From assembly GCA_029851415.1 (NCBI GenBank), contig CM056741.1:83652282-83716281 (forward strand): a DNA stretch of 64,000 bases, written 5' to 3'. Positions 41,200 through 52,146 of the stretch are shown in pieces (positions within the stretch are counted from its first letter, which is position 1; each line of letters opens with the position of its first letter). The position numbers were made by a program, and so were the translations under genes. The stretch comes from Eretmocerus hayati (taxonomy: Eukaryota; Arthropoda; Insecta; Hymenoptera; Aphelinidae). The notes under the pieces were generated by a model. That model ran no database searches, was not told where the DNA came from, and saw only the letters and a list, made by a program, of their open reading frames with translations.

Positions 41200-41733
41200 C
41201 TGTAAAAGACAATGAAAGCCTCACAATAGGCGCAAACTTTAATTTCTTTCAACTTTGCGACCTTGCTACACGTTTGTTCATTTAAAATCTCATATTGCAT
41301 TTTCATATTTGACATCCAGAATTTTTTTATGATTTTTCTGTTTTTGAATCAAGTCTTCAACCTCAATAGATCCCGAGATAACAATAACTGGATTATCTCC
41401 AAAAGTTATCAATTTTTTTGGCTGATTGTTATTGGACGCTATTGGGGAACCGAATATCTATCACCTACGTTTTTTGCAGCGTCCCAGAATTTTTTTTGGC
41501 AGAGCTGTAGCCTCCCAAAGTCGAGCTACCTCTGAAATTGGCCGTATACCCGCGTTTTTTTACATTCTGATAACAGCTACAGCCGCAGTTGTTATCCAAT
41601 CGATTTCAAAAATTTTTCATCATGGCCGCGACTAGAAGTGCTTCGACGTTATCCCAGTTAAAAAAATTAGCGATTTTTTTTGGAGCCAGGATAGTAGAAA
41701 TTCTCTAGGTGTCAATCATTTTTAAACCGATAG

Positions 41734-43760
41734 TAAGCCAATATTCGCGTCGATCCGAGAGTCGCTAAAATGGGAAAACGAAACTTTTCGACGATCATAG
41801 GGGGAATTTCGGAATTGTACCCTATCAGCAATGCTTGGGATATCTCCTCATATTGTGTAACTATACCTCAGGAGTATTTTGGACTGCCTAGATTACCATC
41901 GACCATTGATCTAAGCCAATTAACGCGTCGATCCGAGAGTCGCTAGAATGGAAAAACGAACTTTTCGACGATCCTGGGGGGAAATTCGGAGTTGTACCCT
42001 ATCAGCGAAGTCTGGGATATCTTCCTATATTGTGCAACTATACCTGAGGAGTGTTTTGGACCGCCTAGATCACCCTCGATCATCGATCTAAGTCAATATT
42101 CGCGTCGATCCGAGAGTCGCTGAAATGGGAAAACGAAACTTTTCGACGATCATAGGGGGAATTTTGGAATTGTACCCTATCAGCAATGCTTGGAATATCT
42201 CCTCATATTGTGTAACTATACCTCAGGAGTATTTTGGACTGCCTAGATAACCATCGACCATTGATCTCAGCCAATTAACGCGTCGATCCGAGAGTCGCTA
42301 AAATGGAAAAACGATTTTTTCGACGATCCTGGGGGGAAATTCGGAGTTGTACCCTAGCAGCAATGAGTGGGATATCCTTTCATATTGTGTAACTACATCT
42401 AGGGAGTATCTTGGACTGCCGAGATCACCCTCGATCATTGATCTGAGCCAACATTCGCGTCGATCCGAGAGTCGCTAAAATGGAAAAACGAAACTTTTCG
42501 ACGATCATAGGGGGAATTTCGGAATTGTACCCTATCAGCAATGCTTGGAATATCTCCTCATATTGTGTAACTATACCTCAGGAGTATTTTGGACTGGATA
42601 GATTACCATCGACCATTGATCTCAGCCAATTAACGCGTCGATCCGAGAGTCGCTAAAATGGAAAAACGATTTTCTCGACGATCCTGGGGGGAAATTCGGA
42701 GTTGTACCCTATCAGCAATGAGTGGGATATCCTTTCATATTGTGTAACTACATCTAGGGAGTATCTTGGACTGCCGAGATCACCCTCAATCATCGATCTA
42801 AGCCAATATTCGCGTCGATCCGAGAGTCGCTAAAATGGAAAAACGAAACTTTTCGACGATCTTAGGGGGAATTTCGGAGTTGTACCCTATCAGAAATGTC
42901 TGGAATATTTTCCTATCTTGTGAAACTATACCTGAGGAGTGTTTTGGACCGCCTAGATCACATTCGATCATTGATCCAAGCCAATATTCGCGTCGATCCG
43001 AGTGTCGCTAAAATGGAAAAACGAAGCTTTTCGACGATCTTAGGGGGAATTTCGGAGTTGTACCCTATCAGCAATGCTTGGAATATCTCCTCATATCGTG
43101 TAACTATACCTCATGAATATTTTGGACTGCCCAGATTACCCTCGACCATTGATCTAAGCCAATATTCGCGTCGATCCGAGAGTCATAAAATGGAAAAACG
43201 AAGCTTTTCGACGATCTTGGGGGGGAAATTCGGAGTTGTACCCTATCAGCAATGAGTGGGATATCCTTCCATATTGTGTAACTATATCTAGGGAGTATCT
43301 TGGACTGCCGAGATCACCCTCGATCATTGATCTAAGCCAATATTCGCGTCGATCCGAAAGTCGCTCAAATGGAAAAACAAAGCTTTTCGACGATATTGGG
43401 GGGAATTCGGAGTTGTACCCTATCAGCAATGTGTGGGATATCTTCCCATATTGTGCAACTATACCTTAGGAGTATTTTGGACTGCCTAGATCACCCTCGA
43501 CCATTGATCCAAGCTAATATTCGCGTCGATCCGAAAGTCGCTCAAATGGAAAAACAAAGCTTTTCGACGATATTGGGGGAATTTCAGAGTTGTACCCTAT
43601 CAGCAGTGAGTGGGATATCTCCTCATATTGTGCAACTATATCTTGAGAATATTTTAGACTGCCTAGTTCACCCTGAATCTTCAATCTTGGACGATCTTTA
43701 CGTCGATCCGCGACTCGCTCAAATGAAAAACCGAAGCTTCTCGACGATCTAGAGGGGAAA
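41734..43760 (+). repeat. Satellite array resumed after the insertion
   Basis: About 11.4 units of the same satellite in the same orientation and phase as the main array. The units are more diverged than those before the insertion (for example GTATCTTGGACTGCC and CTACATCTAGGGAG variants), and those nearest the right end differ most. A two-unit block is duplicated (42,1xx-42,4xx and 42,48x-42,8xx). Confidence 0.95.
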
Positions 43761-44091
43761 TCCGAGTTGTCCATATCAGATACGATCAACAATCCGTCCC
43801 ATATCAAAACCTAGATGTTTGAAGACTTCTCCACTGCCTAGATTGTCCTTGATCGTGGATTAGGTCCGTATTTTGTTGTGATTGAAGATATGTTAGAATG
43901 GAGAACTGTAGCTTGTTTAATATCTGGAGGGGAATTGAGGGATCTTAGCCACTCGGCAGCGCCTACAATCTCTTCTCATATCGTTGGAGTGTATGCTGTA
44001 GTACATTTTTCGACTTAGTTTACCCTCGATCATCGATCGAAGCTGATATTTCCGTCAGATCGCGAAGCTGTACAAGTAAACAATGGGGGAC
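43761..44091 (+). repeat. Strongly decayed satellite units at array edge
   Basis: Recognisable fragments such as ACTGCCTAGATTGTCCTTGATC, then TTAGAATGGAGAACTGTAGC and TTACCCTCGATCATCGATC, keep roughly 178-bp spacing, but the units have many substitutions and indels. Confidence 0.7.
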
Positions 44092-44307
44092 GCCACCAAC
44101 TCTGTGTTGAATAAGAGAATGTCAGTTTCCAGCAAACTTCAAGTATATCCTGAATCATCCTACGACATATCTGCACCAGGACACCTCAATTGCTCCCAAC
44201 CTTCGATCTTACCCAAATTTTTACGACGGACCAATAAGCGGTTTTTGTTAAGATCAGGGTTTAGAAATAAATTTGTAAGCTTATTAGAGACCGTACCATC
44301 ATACCAG
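44092..44307. other. Non-satellite spacer at inversion junction
   Basis: About 216 bp without clear satellite similarity separate the plus-oriented decayed units from the inverted array. No gene or element end is recognised in it. Confidence 0.6.
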
Positions 44308-45770
44308 TGATCTAGGCAGTACAAAATGCTCCTAACATATAGTTGAACGATATGAGAGGTTCGCCTAATCATCGCTGATAGGGTACGACTCTCACCCCCC
44401 CCCCCACCCCACCCCCAAGATCGTCGAAAAACTTCATTTTTTCATTTCAGCGTTCTCGGATCGACGCAAAAATCGTTCAAAATCGACGATCCAGGGTGAT
44501 CTAGACAGTCCAAAGTACTCCTAAGGTATAGTTGCACTATATTAGAAGATATCGAAGTCATTGCTGATAGGGTACAACTCCGAAATTCCCCCAAAGATCG
44601 TCGAAAAGCTTCGTTTTTCCATTTGAGCGACTCTCGGAACGACGCGAATATTGGCTTAGATCAATGATCGAGGGTGATCTAGGCAGTCCAAAATACTCCT
44701 AAGGTACAGTTGCACAATATGGGAAGATATCCCACTCATTGCTGAAAGGGTACAACTCCAAATTTCCCCCCAAGATCGTCGAAAAACTTCGTTTTTCTAT
44801 TTGAGCGACTCTCGGAACGACGCAAATATTGGCTTAGATCAATGATCGAGGGTGATCTAGGCAGTCCAAAATACCCCTCGGGTACAGTTGCACAATATGT
44901 GAAGATATCCCCTTCATTGCTGATAGGGTACAACTCCAAATTTCCCCCCAAGATCGTCGAAAAGCTTCGTTTTTCATCTTAGCGACTCTCGGATCGACGC
45001 GAATATTGGCTTTGATCAATGATTGAGGGTGATCTAGGCAGTCCAAAATACTCCCTAGATATAGTTGCACAATATGAAAGGATATCCGACTCATTGCTGA
45101 TAGGGTACAACTCCGAATTTCCCCCAAGATCGTCGAAAAGCATCGTTTTTCCATTTTAGCATTTCTCGGATCGACGTGAATATTGGCTTAGATCAATGAT
45201 CGAGGTTGATCTAGGCAGTCTAAAATACTCCTAAGGCATAGTTGCACGATATGAGAGGATATCCCACTCATTGCTGATAGGGTACAACTCCGAGTTTCCC
45301 CCCAAGATCGTCGAAAAGCTTCGTTTTTCCATTTTAGCGACTCTCGAATCGACGCGAATATTGGCTCAGATCAATGGTCGAGGGTGATCTAGGCAGTCCG
45401 AAATACTTCTAAGATATAGTTGCACAATATGAGAGGATATCCCACTCATTGCTGATAGGGTACAACTCCGAGTTTCCCCCCAAGATCGTCGAAAAGCTTC
45501 GTTTTTCCATTTTAGCGACTCTCGAATCGACGCGAATATTGGCTCAGATCAATGGTCGAGGGTGATCTAGGCAGTCCGAAATACTTCTAAGATATAGTTG
45601 CACAATATGAGAGGATATCCCTCTCATTGTTGATGAGGTACAACTCCGAATTTCCCCCAAAGATCGTCGAAAAGCTTCGTTTTTCCATTTTAGCGACTCT
45701 CGGATCGATGCGAATATTGGCTTAGATCAATGATCGAGGGTGATCTAGGTGACTATAAATACTCCGAATA
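44308..45770 (-). repeat. Satellite array in inverted orientation
   Basis: About eight units read on the minus strand (landmarks appear as GATCTAGGCAGTCCAAAATA and GGTACAACTCCGAATTTCCC). Most are diverged, but two neighbours around 45,255-45,610 are nearly identical, so unequal exchange also acted here. The first unit carries a C-run interrupted by A (44,394-44,416), the complement of the G-run site. Confidence 0.93.
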
Positions 45771-46600
45771 TATGGCTCATAGGGGGGTACAAGCTCGAAT
45801 CCACCCCCTAAATCGACGTCAATGTCTAATTTCTTCACTCTCCCAGCCTCTTGTGCTCATGGGAAAATTGATCAAAATAAGTAACCACGGGTGATCCAGG
45901 TCCCACTGAGCACTCAAAATATCATCTAGGATCCATTTCCAATCATTTATCGCCTCGAAAGATGTCCAGACGCATCTCCAATTGCCGAACGCATTAGTGT
46001 CCACCATTGTCGAATATCCTAAAATTGCGGCAACGAAATTGCGGCTAACTTCACAGTCATAAGCCATATCGGCTTGTCCGAATTTGCCCCTATCCAATAC
46101 CGCCCCGGTCTTCCCTATACTGCCATGCATGCATGTACGCGCGTTGCGAGATACGCGGTGCTCGAAGAAAACATAATATTTTATGTACACAGAGGTAGGC
46201 GTAGAGCAAGGCAAGATCCTTTGCGGCCAGGAAAAAATCCGGTCAGCTGAAATCTCGTTTATTCAGGGAGTGTGTTCATGCCGAGTTCGATAACGTTGTG
46301 GAAATGGACTCGAGACAAGTCGTGGCGAATCATGGTGCCTAAGATAGCGAAGTGAACGAGTATAAATGTGAAAGAACGGAACCGAAAGATCAGTTCGATA
46401 GTTCACATCGTCGTAGTCGAGATGGATTTGGCCATCAGCATTCAAGGTTTTCGCGATCGCGAGGGGGATTTTTCTCCCGAGTAGATTGCTGTGATTTCTT
46501 TCCACAATCGAGTCATGGGTCGGTGGCTTTCGAAGTCACCTCATACTCTTGATCAATTGCCCGAGGTTATGGAGCCGACCAACAACTATTGCACTTTGCG
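45771..46600. other. Array edge and unassigned sequence
   Basis: A further very diverged inverted unit may lie at about 45,800-45,960 (GGGTGATCCAGG and TTGATCAAAATAAG fit the unit spacing). Beyond it I see no feature. A minus-strand frame of 131 codons (45,819-46,214) overlaps this possible unit and has no known domain, so I do not call it a gene. Confidence 0.4.
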
Positions 46601-46684
46601 TGTTCACGGTTTGTAGTGGTTTGATGGGAATATTACGTTGAACCAGTTACGCGCCCATCTCTGCGAGAAAACCAAGAATTCTAT

Positions 46685-47239
46685 TTGAATTCACGTCTTC
46701 GGAAACGGAATCACAGAGTCTTTGGAATCAATTATGGGAAGAAAACCGTGAATTTAGAGCGCTATGGAGGACTAACATTCGAACAATTTGATGATCTGTA
46801 TCCGTCTTTGTGCAGTTGCTCTCATCATGGCGTGAAGAAATTCAACAAGGAAGGTAATATGTGTGCGCTTCATGTAGCTTATCAGACGAGGGAATGGATG
46901 CGTTCGATTCTGCTACACGGTTTGAGAAAATCGTTCAACATTTCGGATCGAGATTTTCACGAAGCTCTGTTGATTCATGAGCGGAAACCACCGCATTTGG
47001 GGTACGATGTAGTCGATCTATCTTCATCCCGGGTTTCAGAGATAACCAACGACAACGATAGCAAAGACGATGATACGAACTGCGACTCTATATGGGCGTT
47101 TCTCTGGAACTTTTACACCGGCTGGAATACAGCTATGGATGATGATATAAGAGAACAATTAAATGTATCGGCCCCAGTCGAAGTGGAAATATCATCATTC
47201 AGGTCTCAATATGAGATATCTTTGGCCTCTGTATGATCA
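46685..47239 (+). CDS. Unrecognised 183-aa frame, possibly a gene relic
   Basis: This open frame begins at ATG (46,685) and is uninterrupted for 183 codons. An acidic stretch lies near residues 125-135 (NDNDSKDDDTNCD), and the upstream part has CSCSHHGVKKF and a CALHVAYQTREW segment. I do not recognise a domain. Other frames directly upstream (46,570-46,720) also look protein-like but contain stops, which suggests a frameshifted older gene. It lies 0.8 kb before the decayed protease and could belong to the same lost element; that is inference only. Confidence 0.3.
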
Positions 47240-48053
47240 GAAAAAGTTGATTTGTTCTAGCTGACTCAAAGAGAGAAAATGTGGGGAAAATCCTGTGCAA
47301 ATACTTGGTACTTTCGTGCAGTCTCACGGATATTCTGGTGATGCCGCGCTATTTTTCAGGTTGATTCAAGCTGCATTTGGTGGAGGATATATTGAAGAGA
47401 AATGGCCCCGAAGCGCGACGGTGTGCTACCAATCCAGCCAAAACTGTATGACTTCGGAAATTGGGAATGAAAAACCAATCATGTCCCGTTCAACTCAAAG
47501 ATGATTACGCCAAGCTCCTGCCGTGACTCTGAACGCAATTTTTGGGATGCGTGTCTCAAATAGATGCAATTGCGATTTTTTTGCGACGAGTCTCATGTTG
47601 GTGCGATATTTCTGTCTAGAATACGACCGCTCTCAAGTGAGATAGAAGAAACGTGACTCACGAAAAAATTTCAGCTTTTCTTATCCCACATTGGCGGATC
47701 GAGCTCCATGTTGATGGAACCAATTGTGATCGGATACCCTGACCTTACGAAGCTGCAAAAAGCCCAAGGCGTTCGTTGAAATTGTCAATTTTGCCAAATA
47801 ATTGCTTAGGAAATTCTGAAAAATCGGCGAAAAACTACTTTTTGTTCGACTCATTAATGTGATTTTGGCGACGCCACTTACTCTATATGAGTGTCAATAG
47901 TGGATTTGTAACTTCCAATACTACACAAATATGTGAGCAAAAGGTCCCAGGTGTGCGTTCAGCGGTTTCCATTTTTCGTTTTTCAACGATTTTCAGAAAA
48001 GTGCAAAAGTTCCAGAGAAACGCTCATATTAGTCTTTAGCTCCATCAACAATA
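47240..48053. other. No supported feature
   Basis: This is AT-rich sequence with a few short frames, the longest of 69 codons at 47,295-47,504. None has a recognisable domain, and I see no element ends. Confidence 0.5.
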
Positions 48054-48133
48054 ATGAACAGCCGTCAGGTAATGCGAATTATTAATGATTTGAGGACGAA
48101 TTCAATCGGCGTGTATGCCGTTGACATTATCTC

Positions 48134-48905
48134 TTGACCGCCGCATTGGTGGGATCGTTAGGTGCCAGCTCTTCCGATCAGTCAAGTTAAGCATCGTTCG
48201 GCGCGGTTAGTACTTGGATGGGTGACCGCTCATTCAGGTCTACCATGTCGGCTTTGTTGACTTTTCGTATCGGTTGGTTGATGCTTACGACTCAGCAATG
48301 CGAGCGGGAGGTGCGAAGTGCTTACAGATTCGGTATTTATCGATCGCTGATGCGTAAGATCTATGCCCAATCAGTAACGCGATAAGTGCACCGGGCTCTT
48401 CGAGGCGGGTTTTCTTTACACAATAAAGTTTTCCCTTGCCTCACGGGTAAACCCGGGCGAATGCGAAGAGTTTACATAAACACACAGTACACTGACACAC
48501 TGTTATCTCTCAGTTATACAAATGAGACCTGCCACTCTGCGGGTAGGTGAGTCCGTCACTGCGAGCAGATTCACCCGTTGATGCCTTGAATAAAGGGTCA
48601 CTGAAGGCCTTGAATAAAGGGTTCAGGTGCATTGTCAGAGTGTCTGAATAAGTCGTCTGATGCACGCGGGTGGGATCTGGGAGTAGCTGTCGGGAGGGCC
48701 CGGATAAACAAGGAGGGCACAGTGGCCATCTCTGGTGGGCTGTGCCGGGAAGTTCTCCGTATCAACCACGAGTACGAGGATCAAGAACAGAACACAGCTT
48801 GCGCTAGTCGTAACACAGTACACAGAATACAGTATCACCACACAGTAAAGCTGTATAGGCCTTCAAGGCCTCAATGCTTCGAATAAAAAAAAAAAAAAAA
48901 AAAAA
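48134..48905 (+). mobile_element. 5S-rRNA-headed, poly(A)-tailed retroelement
   Basis: GACATTATCTC precedes the element (48,123-48,133) and recurs directly after the A-run (48,906-48,916), an 11-bp target duplication typical of LINE-driven retroposition. The head is 5S-like (48,160-48,254) and the tail is 21 A (48,885-48,905). Between them are about 630 bp of unknown body with a short direct repeat CTTGAATAAAGGG (48,586 and 48,610 region). No protein domain is visible. At 772 bp it is long for a SINE3-type (5S-derived) element, and T-runs inside the body would be expected to stop RNA polymerase III. Confidence 0.85.
48160..48254 (+). other. 5S rRNA-like sequence with internal promoter boxes
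   Basis: TTCCGATCA, AAGTTAAGCAT (box A region), GGCGCGGTTAGTACTTGG and ATGGGTGACCGCT (box C region) follow the order and spacing of eukaryotic 5S rRNA. The 3' part (ACCATGTCGGCTTTG) is degenerate, and the first 25-30 bases are not recognisable. It is part of the retroelement, not a functional 5S gene. Confidence 0.88.
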
Positions 48906-49385
48906 GACATTATCTCAAGAATTTTGAATTCACGTGCTGCCATTATCTCGAACTTGGATACTTCCTATAAACCTGAATCCCACTAGATCTCCTTGTTCAT
49001 CGACAGACATGCTCACGAGACGTATTTCGATAGTAATGGTGTCCCCCCTGCATCATCACATCATCTCGACAGGCTCAAAAGGAACAGCAAGCGCTACACA
49101 TAGAACAAGAAAACCCTGCAAAGCATTGACTTTGCAAGTTTGCGGTGAATATTGCATCATGTTTCTGTATTCCTCGTGCAACGGTGATTCTTCACGCGCT
49201 CTTCATCACATCTCTTTTGAAGATACGCGAAACGACGATAAGATTGTCATGTATTTCAAACGTACAATATCGATGAAAATGGAGATCAAAAGAAACCAAG
49301 TCGGCATGTTTCCTCGCGAAAGTTCCACTGGTTCTGGGTACTGTATCCAAACGTGCACATCAAAATTCTGTTTTTCAGTCTCATA

Positions 49386-50095
49386 CAGTAGAACCTCGCA
49401 ATACCGGACACCTCGGTGCACCATGGAAGTGTCCGCTATCCCGAGGTGTCCGCTATTCCGAGGGTCGCCAAATTGTGGGTCTTACGTAGAAATTTTTGCA
49501 ACGTTTCGAGATTATCCATTTTGAGTCTGAATTGTCATTTAATATAAAAGTGCTGGTCAATCATTCATTGTTCAAGTTCAGATTTTTTCATCAAAGAAGG
49601 GAATTGAAGATGGAGTGTACAATGTCTTATGATACAACAGCTAATTATTATTAGCTGTAATAGCTATGTAATAGCTGAGTTATGAATAATATCAATTCTT
49701 TTCCGATAAGAAGAAAACCCTCGTCATTTCCTTTTTTTCTCCCTCAAAATTGCGTTTTGGAACTCGGAGATTTTTGACGAAGATATACTTGAAATATTTT
49801 GAGCAAAACATATCCGCAGTGTAAGCAAGCATTTTTCAGCGTGTCTCATCACGAACACTTCTCGAGTCAGACTCGAAATTCAAGTGTCCGGTATTTTGAG
49901 ATGAATTAGCATGGGATGGATCAAATCGAGGGCGGAAAATGTGTCCGTTATGCGAGGTGTCTGCTATTGGCCTGTCCGCTATTTCGAGGGTTCAGTCTTA
50001 TAGAAATCGAATGGGAGTCTAACCAATCATCTCCGAATGTCCGGTATTTAGAAGAGTCCGCTATTCCGAGGTGTCCGTTAACCGAGGTTCTACTG
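49386..50095. mobile_element. pogo/Tigger-like MITE, 710 bp
   Basis: Ends are CAGTAGAACCTCG and its inverse, flanked by TA (49,384-49,385 and 50,096-50,097). Subterminal copies of GTCCGCTATTCCGAGG-like sequence lie in both halves. CAGT-type ends with TA duplication are known from the pogo/Tigger branch of Tc1/mariner. No transposase is present. It sits in the 3' part of the protease relic. Confidence 0.85.
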
Positions 50096-50175
50096 TATAA
50101 GATCAGTGGACGTCGAATAACGTTCCTTGGAGCGCCGAAAATGGGATGTCTTTAATCGATATTTCGAGAGGGCAC

Positions 50176-50727
50176 TTATGATACAGCTCCAAAATCATTG
50201 TCAGTTCCTATCTGGCAATGATGAATGAATTTGGCTCGTATAACCGATAAATTCATTCTAGTAATATTGAATTTCCACACGAGCGATGGATGCAAACGAT
50301 CGATTCCTACAATATTGATCAAAAACTTCGATAAATTATATAAGAATATGTGATCAATTCTCCGTGAAAATGTTGTGATCAATAGAATAGCACGACAAAA
50401 AAATCCTCTGTTAAAATTATCCACCCTTCTCACAACCTCTAGATTTTCCTCAACGAATTTCAACATGGAATTAAGGCCAGTCCGGAGAGAATCCAGATTT
50501 TTTGGTCAATAGATGACGCGTCGACCGCATTGCATGTGATCGAAATTTATGTGTAGCTTTTTCTCCTCGTTGTACCTCAACCTTTCATTCCTAGCCCAAC
50601 AATGACAACGCAAGCAAAGCATCATAACATTCCCAATCGGATGAGGAGTTTCACGTCGGGAAATATGCCTAACACTTGGCAGTATATCAGCACTTTTGTG
50701 AGGTACCCCTCCGCAGGCGGTTGTCAA
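50176..50727 (-). pseudogene. 184-codon relic frame convergent with the protease
   Basis: One minus-strand frame runs from ATG (50,727) to a stop at 50,176 with a single internal TGA (50,506-50,508). In sequence this AT-rich about nine stops would be expected by chance in 184 codons. The second half reads as a helical, leucine-rich protein (LKFVEENLEVVRRVDNFNRG). I recognise no family. Its end lies 21 bp from the end of the protease relic, a tight tail-to-tail arrangement as in compact viral or Maverick genomes, which suggests but does not prove common origin. Confidence 0.4.
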
Positions 50728-51470
50728 GTATTGGGTTCTTCATTTGTATTTGTCACGTCATTTTTGAATTGAAAATTTTACTTTAATGTAATGTGATTCC
50801 CCAAAAAATGAAAAATTATTGGATATTTCAAATCGATCATCTCGTCCGTCCTATCGTTGTGTTCATAAATCAAAATAAAAGAGTATGAAATAATAGTCTT
50901 CACAATTAATCGGAAATGTCGTGAATTTTTCTAGAAGAGAATGAAAAGTTCTGGAGGATTTGATATTAATCCTGATTGATTCCGATCGTATTCCCAATGT
51001 TTTGGATTCAATCAAAAATTAGTATCCAATTCCATATCCTAATTGAAATGAAATGCCACAAAAAGGAAGAGACGAATGATTCCCCCGTCCCTTATTATAT
51101 TCATTGTTTGTGAATTTACATATTCGTACACATTTATCTCCATATTCATCGAATAGAATATTACACGATATTAAATATTAGGCTGAGTGGAATTGAATTC
51201 CTAATTCTTTGAAAAAAACATTATAGAATAGATAATGAATACATCTTCAATGTACTGTTATACTATACTTCCATACTACTATACTACTCATCGTTGATTT
51301 CTTGGGCGCCCTCCCATGAGCATGAAGACTGCTCGGAATTGTTGTCATAGCTTCAGATCCTGATCCTTAGGTATTTTTCCTTAATTGCTCGCAAAGCACC
51401 CTACTCCCACTGGATGCTGCCAAGTGAACGAACATTTCAATATTTTTCAGTTGAATAAAATTAATTCGTT
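50728..51470. other. AT-rich, no supported feature
   Basis: No frame of note and no element ends are seen; short direct ATTATA-type runs only. Confidence 0.5.

Positions 51471-51514
<44 letters not shown>
51471..51514 (+). repeat. (TA)n(TG)n microsatellite
   Basis: Ten TA units (51,471-51,490) are followed by twelve TG units, then degenerate TG to about 51,533. Confidence 0.97.
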
Positions 51515-51515
<1 letters not shown>

Positions 51516-51895
51516 TCGCGTGTATGTGTGTGCGTAAAACAGTGATTCCACGTCGTATTATATGGAGTTATATGAAATTAGACTCACCTTCGATAATAAT
51601 CGATGTTGTAACGCTGTATGTTTTTTTTCTGATGGTCCCGGCACGAGTAGTCCTTGCATCCTATCACCTAGAACTCTGGTAATAACGGTTCTTGCAGACA
51701 ACTACTGCCTCCGACCTGTAGCGTTGGCGTTTTTCGATTCCTAATACAGTGGCCGGTGTACTCTTCTCCGCGGCCTTGGTGGCGAGCTGCTCGGGTGGCG
51801 TTTCACCTCCGATATGTGCTGCAAAATGAATGGAAAATGTTCCAATATTCTTTGATGACACGTAATAAGTTTGTCTTTATGGGAGTGTGAGTTAA

Positions 51896-52103
51896 GAGGA
51901 TGTCGGATACCGACATTGTCGAGTTTTCGGATTTCTCGATGAATTTTCGAGATATCGGGATTTTACTAAGTAACGCCGATTCTGTATGGCTCATAGAATC
52001 GGCGTTACTTGTTAGATTTTTGATATCTCAGAAATTCATCAAGAAATACGAAAACTCGATCATGTCGGTAACTGTACAATATTGATGGGGCTCCGACGTC
52101 CCC
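51896..52103. mobile_element. TTAA-flanked foldback MITE, 208 bp
   Basis: TTAA at 51,892-51,895 and 52,104-52,107 flanks an almost complete hairpin. Ends are GAGGATGTCGGA and the inverse of GGGGACGTCGGA. The arms meet around AAGTAACGCCGATTCT and its inverse, with a loop of about 10 bp (near 51,985-51,994). TTAA targets are typical of piggyBac, but the ends are not classical piggyBac termini. Confidence 0.8.
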
Positions 52104-52105
52104 TT

Positions 52106-52106
<1 letters not shown>

Positions 52107-52146
<40 letters not shown>

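Larger units (their letters stand above)
37779..41733. mobile_element. Palindromic long-TIR DNA transposon inserted in satellite
   Basis: The satellite motif GATCTAAGCC is split as GATCTA/TAAGCC, giving a TA target duplication at 37,777-37,778 and 41,734-41,735. Ends are CTATCGGTTT and its inverse AAACCGATAG. The arms are inverted repeats of roughly 1 kb, paired from 37,779 to about 38,775 and from 41,733 to about 40,765. The centre is filled by another element (38,821-40,722). TA target choice is shared by Tc1/mariner-like and several other superfamilies, but I do not recognise these ends and see no transposase. This may be a non-autonomous foldback element, or a family whose only protein is the short frame in the arms. 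Confidence 0.9.
48054..50154 (+). pseudogene. Decayed adenain-type cysteine protease (Maverick/Polinton-like)
   Basis: Fragments in the expected order match the adenovirus-type (C5) protease of Maverick/Polinton elements and adintoviruses, which processes capsid proteins. They are a GVYAVDI start region (48,054-48,133), the catalytic His as ESH just before a stop where the family has HW, FDSNG, TLQS with the oxyanion Gln, and the catalytic Cys in VCGEYC (49,135-49,155). About 200 residues remain, the usual family length. Breaks are an insertion at 48,134 (772 bp plus 11-bp duplication), TAG at 48,984 and 49,101 (both where Trp is expected), a TGA at 49,146 escaped only by a frameshift near 49,140, and a 710-bp MITE at 49,386. 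The frame carries on across both insertions and ends at TAA (50,152-50,154). The family call rests on remembered motifs. Confidence 0.72.

Noticed and set aside
45819..46214. Minus-strand frame of 131 codons
   Set aside because: It overlaps a possible diverged satellite unit and has no recognisable domain or gene context.
48160..48254. Functional 5S rRNA gene
   Set aside because: Only the internal part matches; the 5' end is missing and the 3' end degenerate, and the segment lies within a target-duplicated, poly(A)-tailed insertion.
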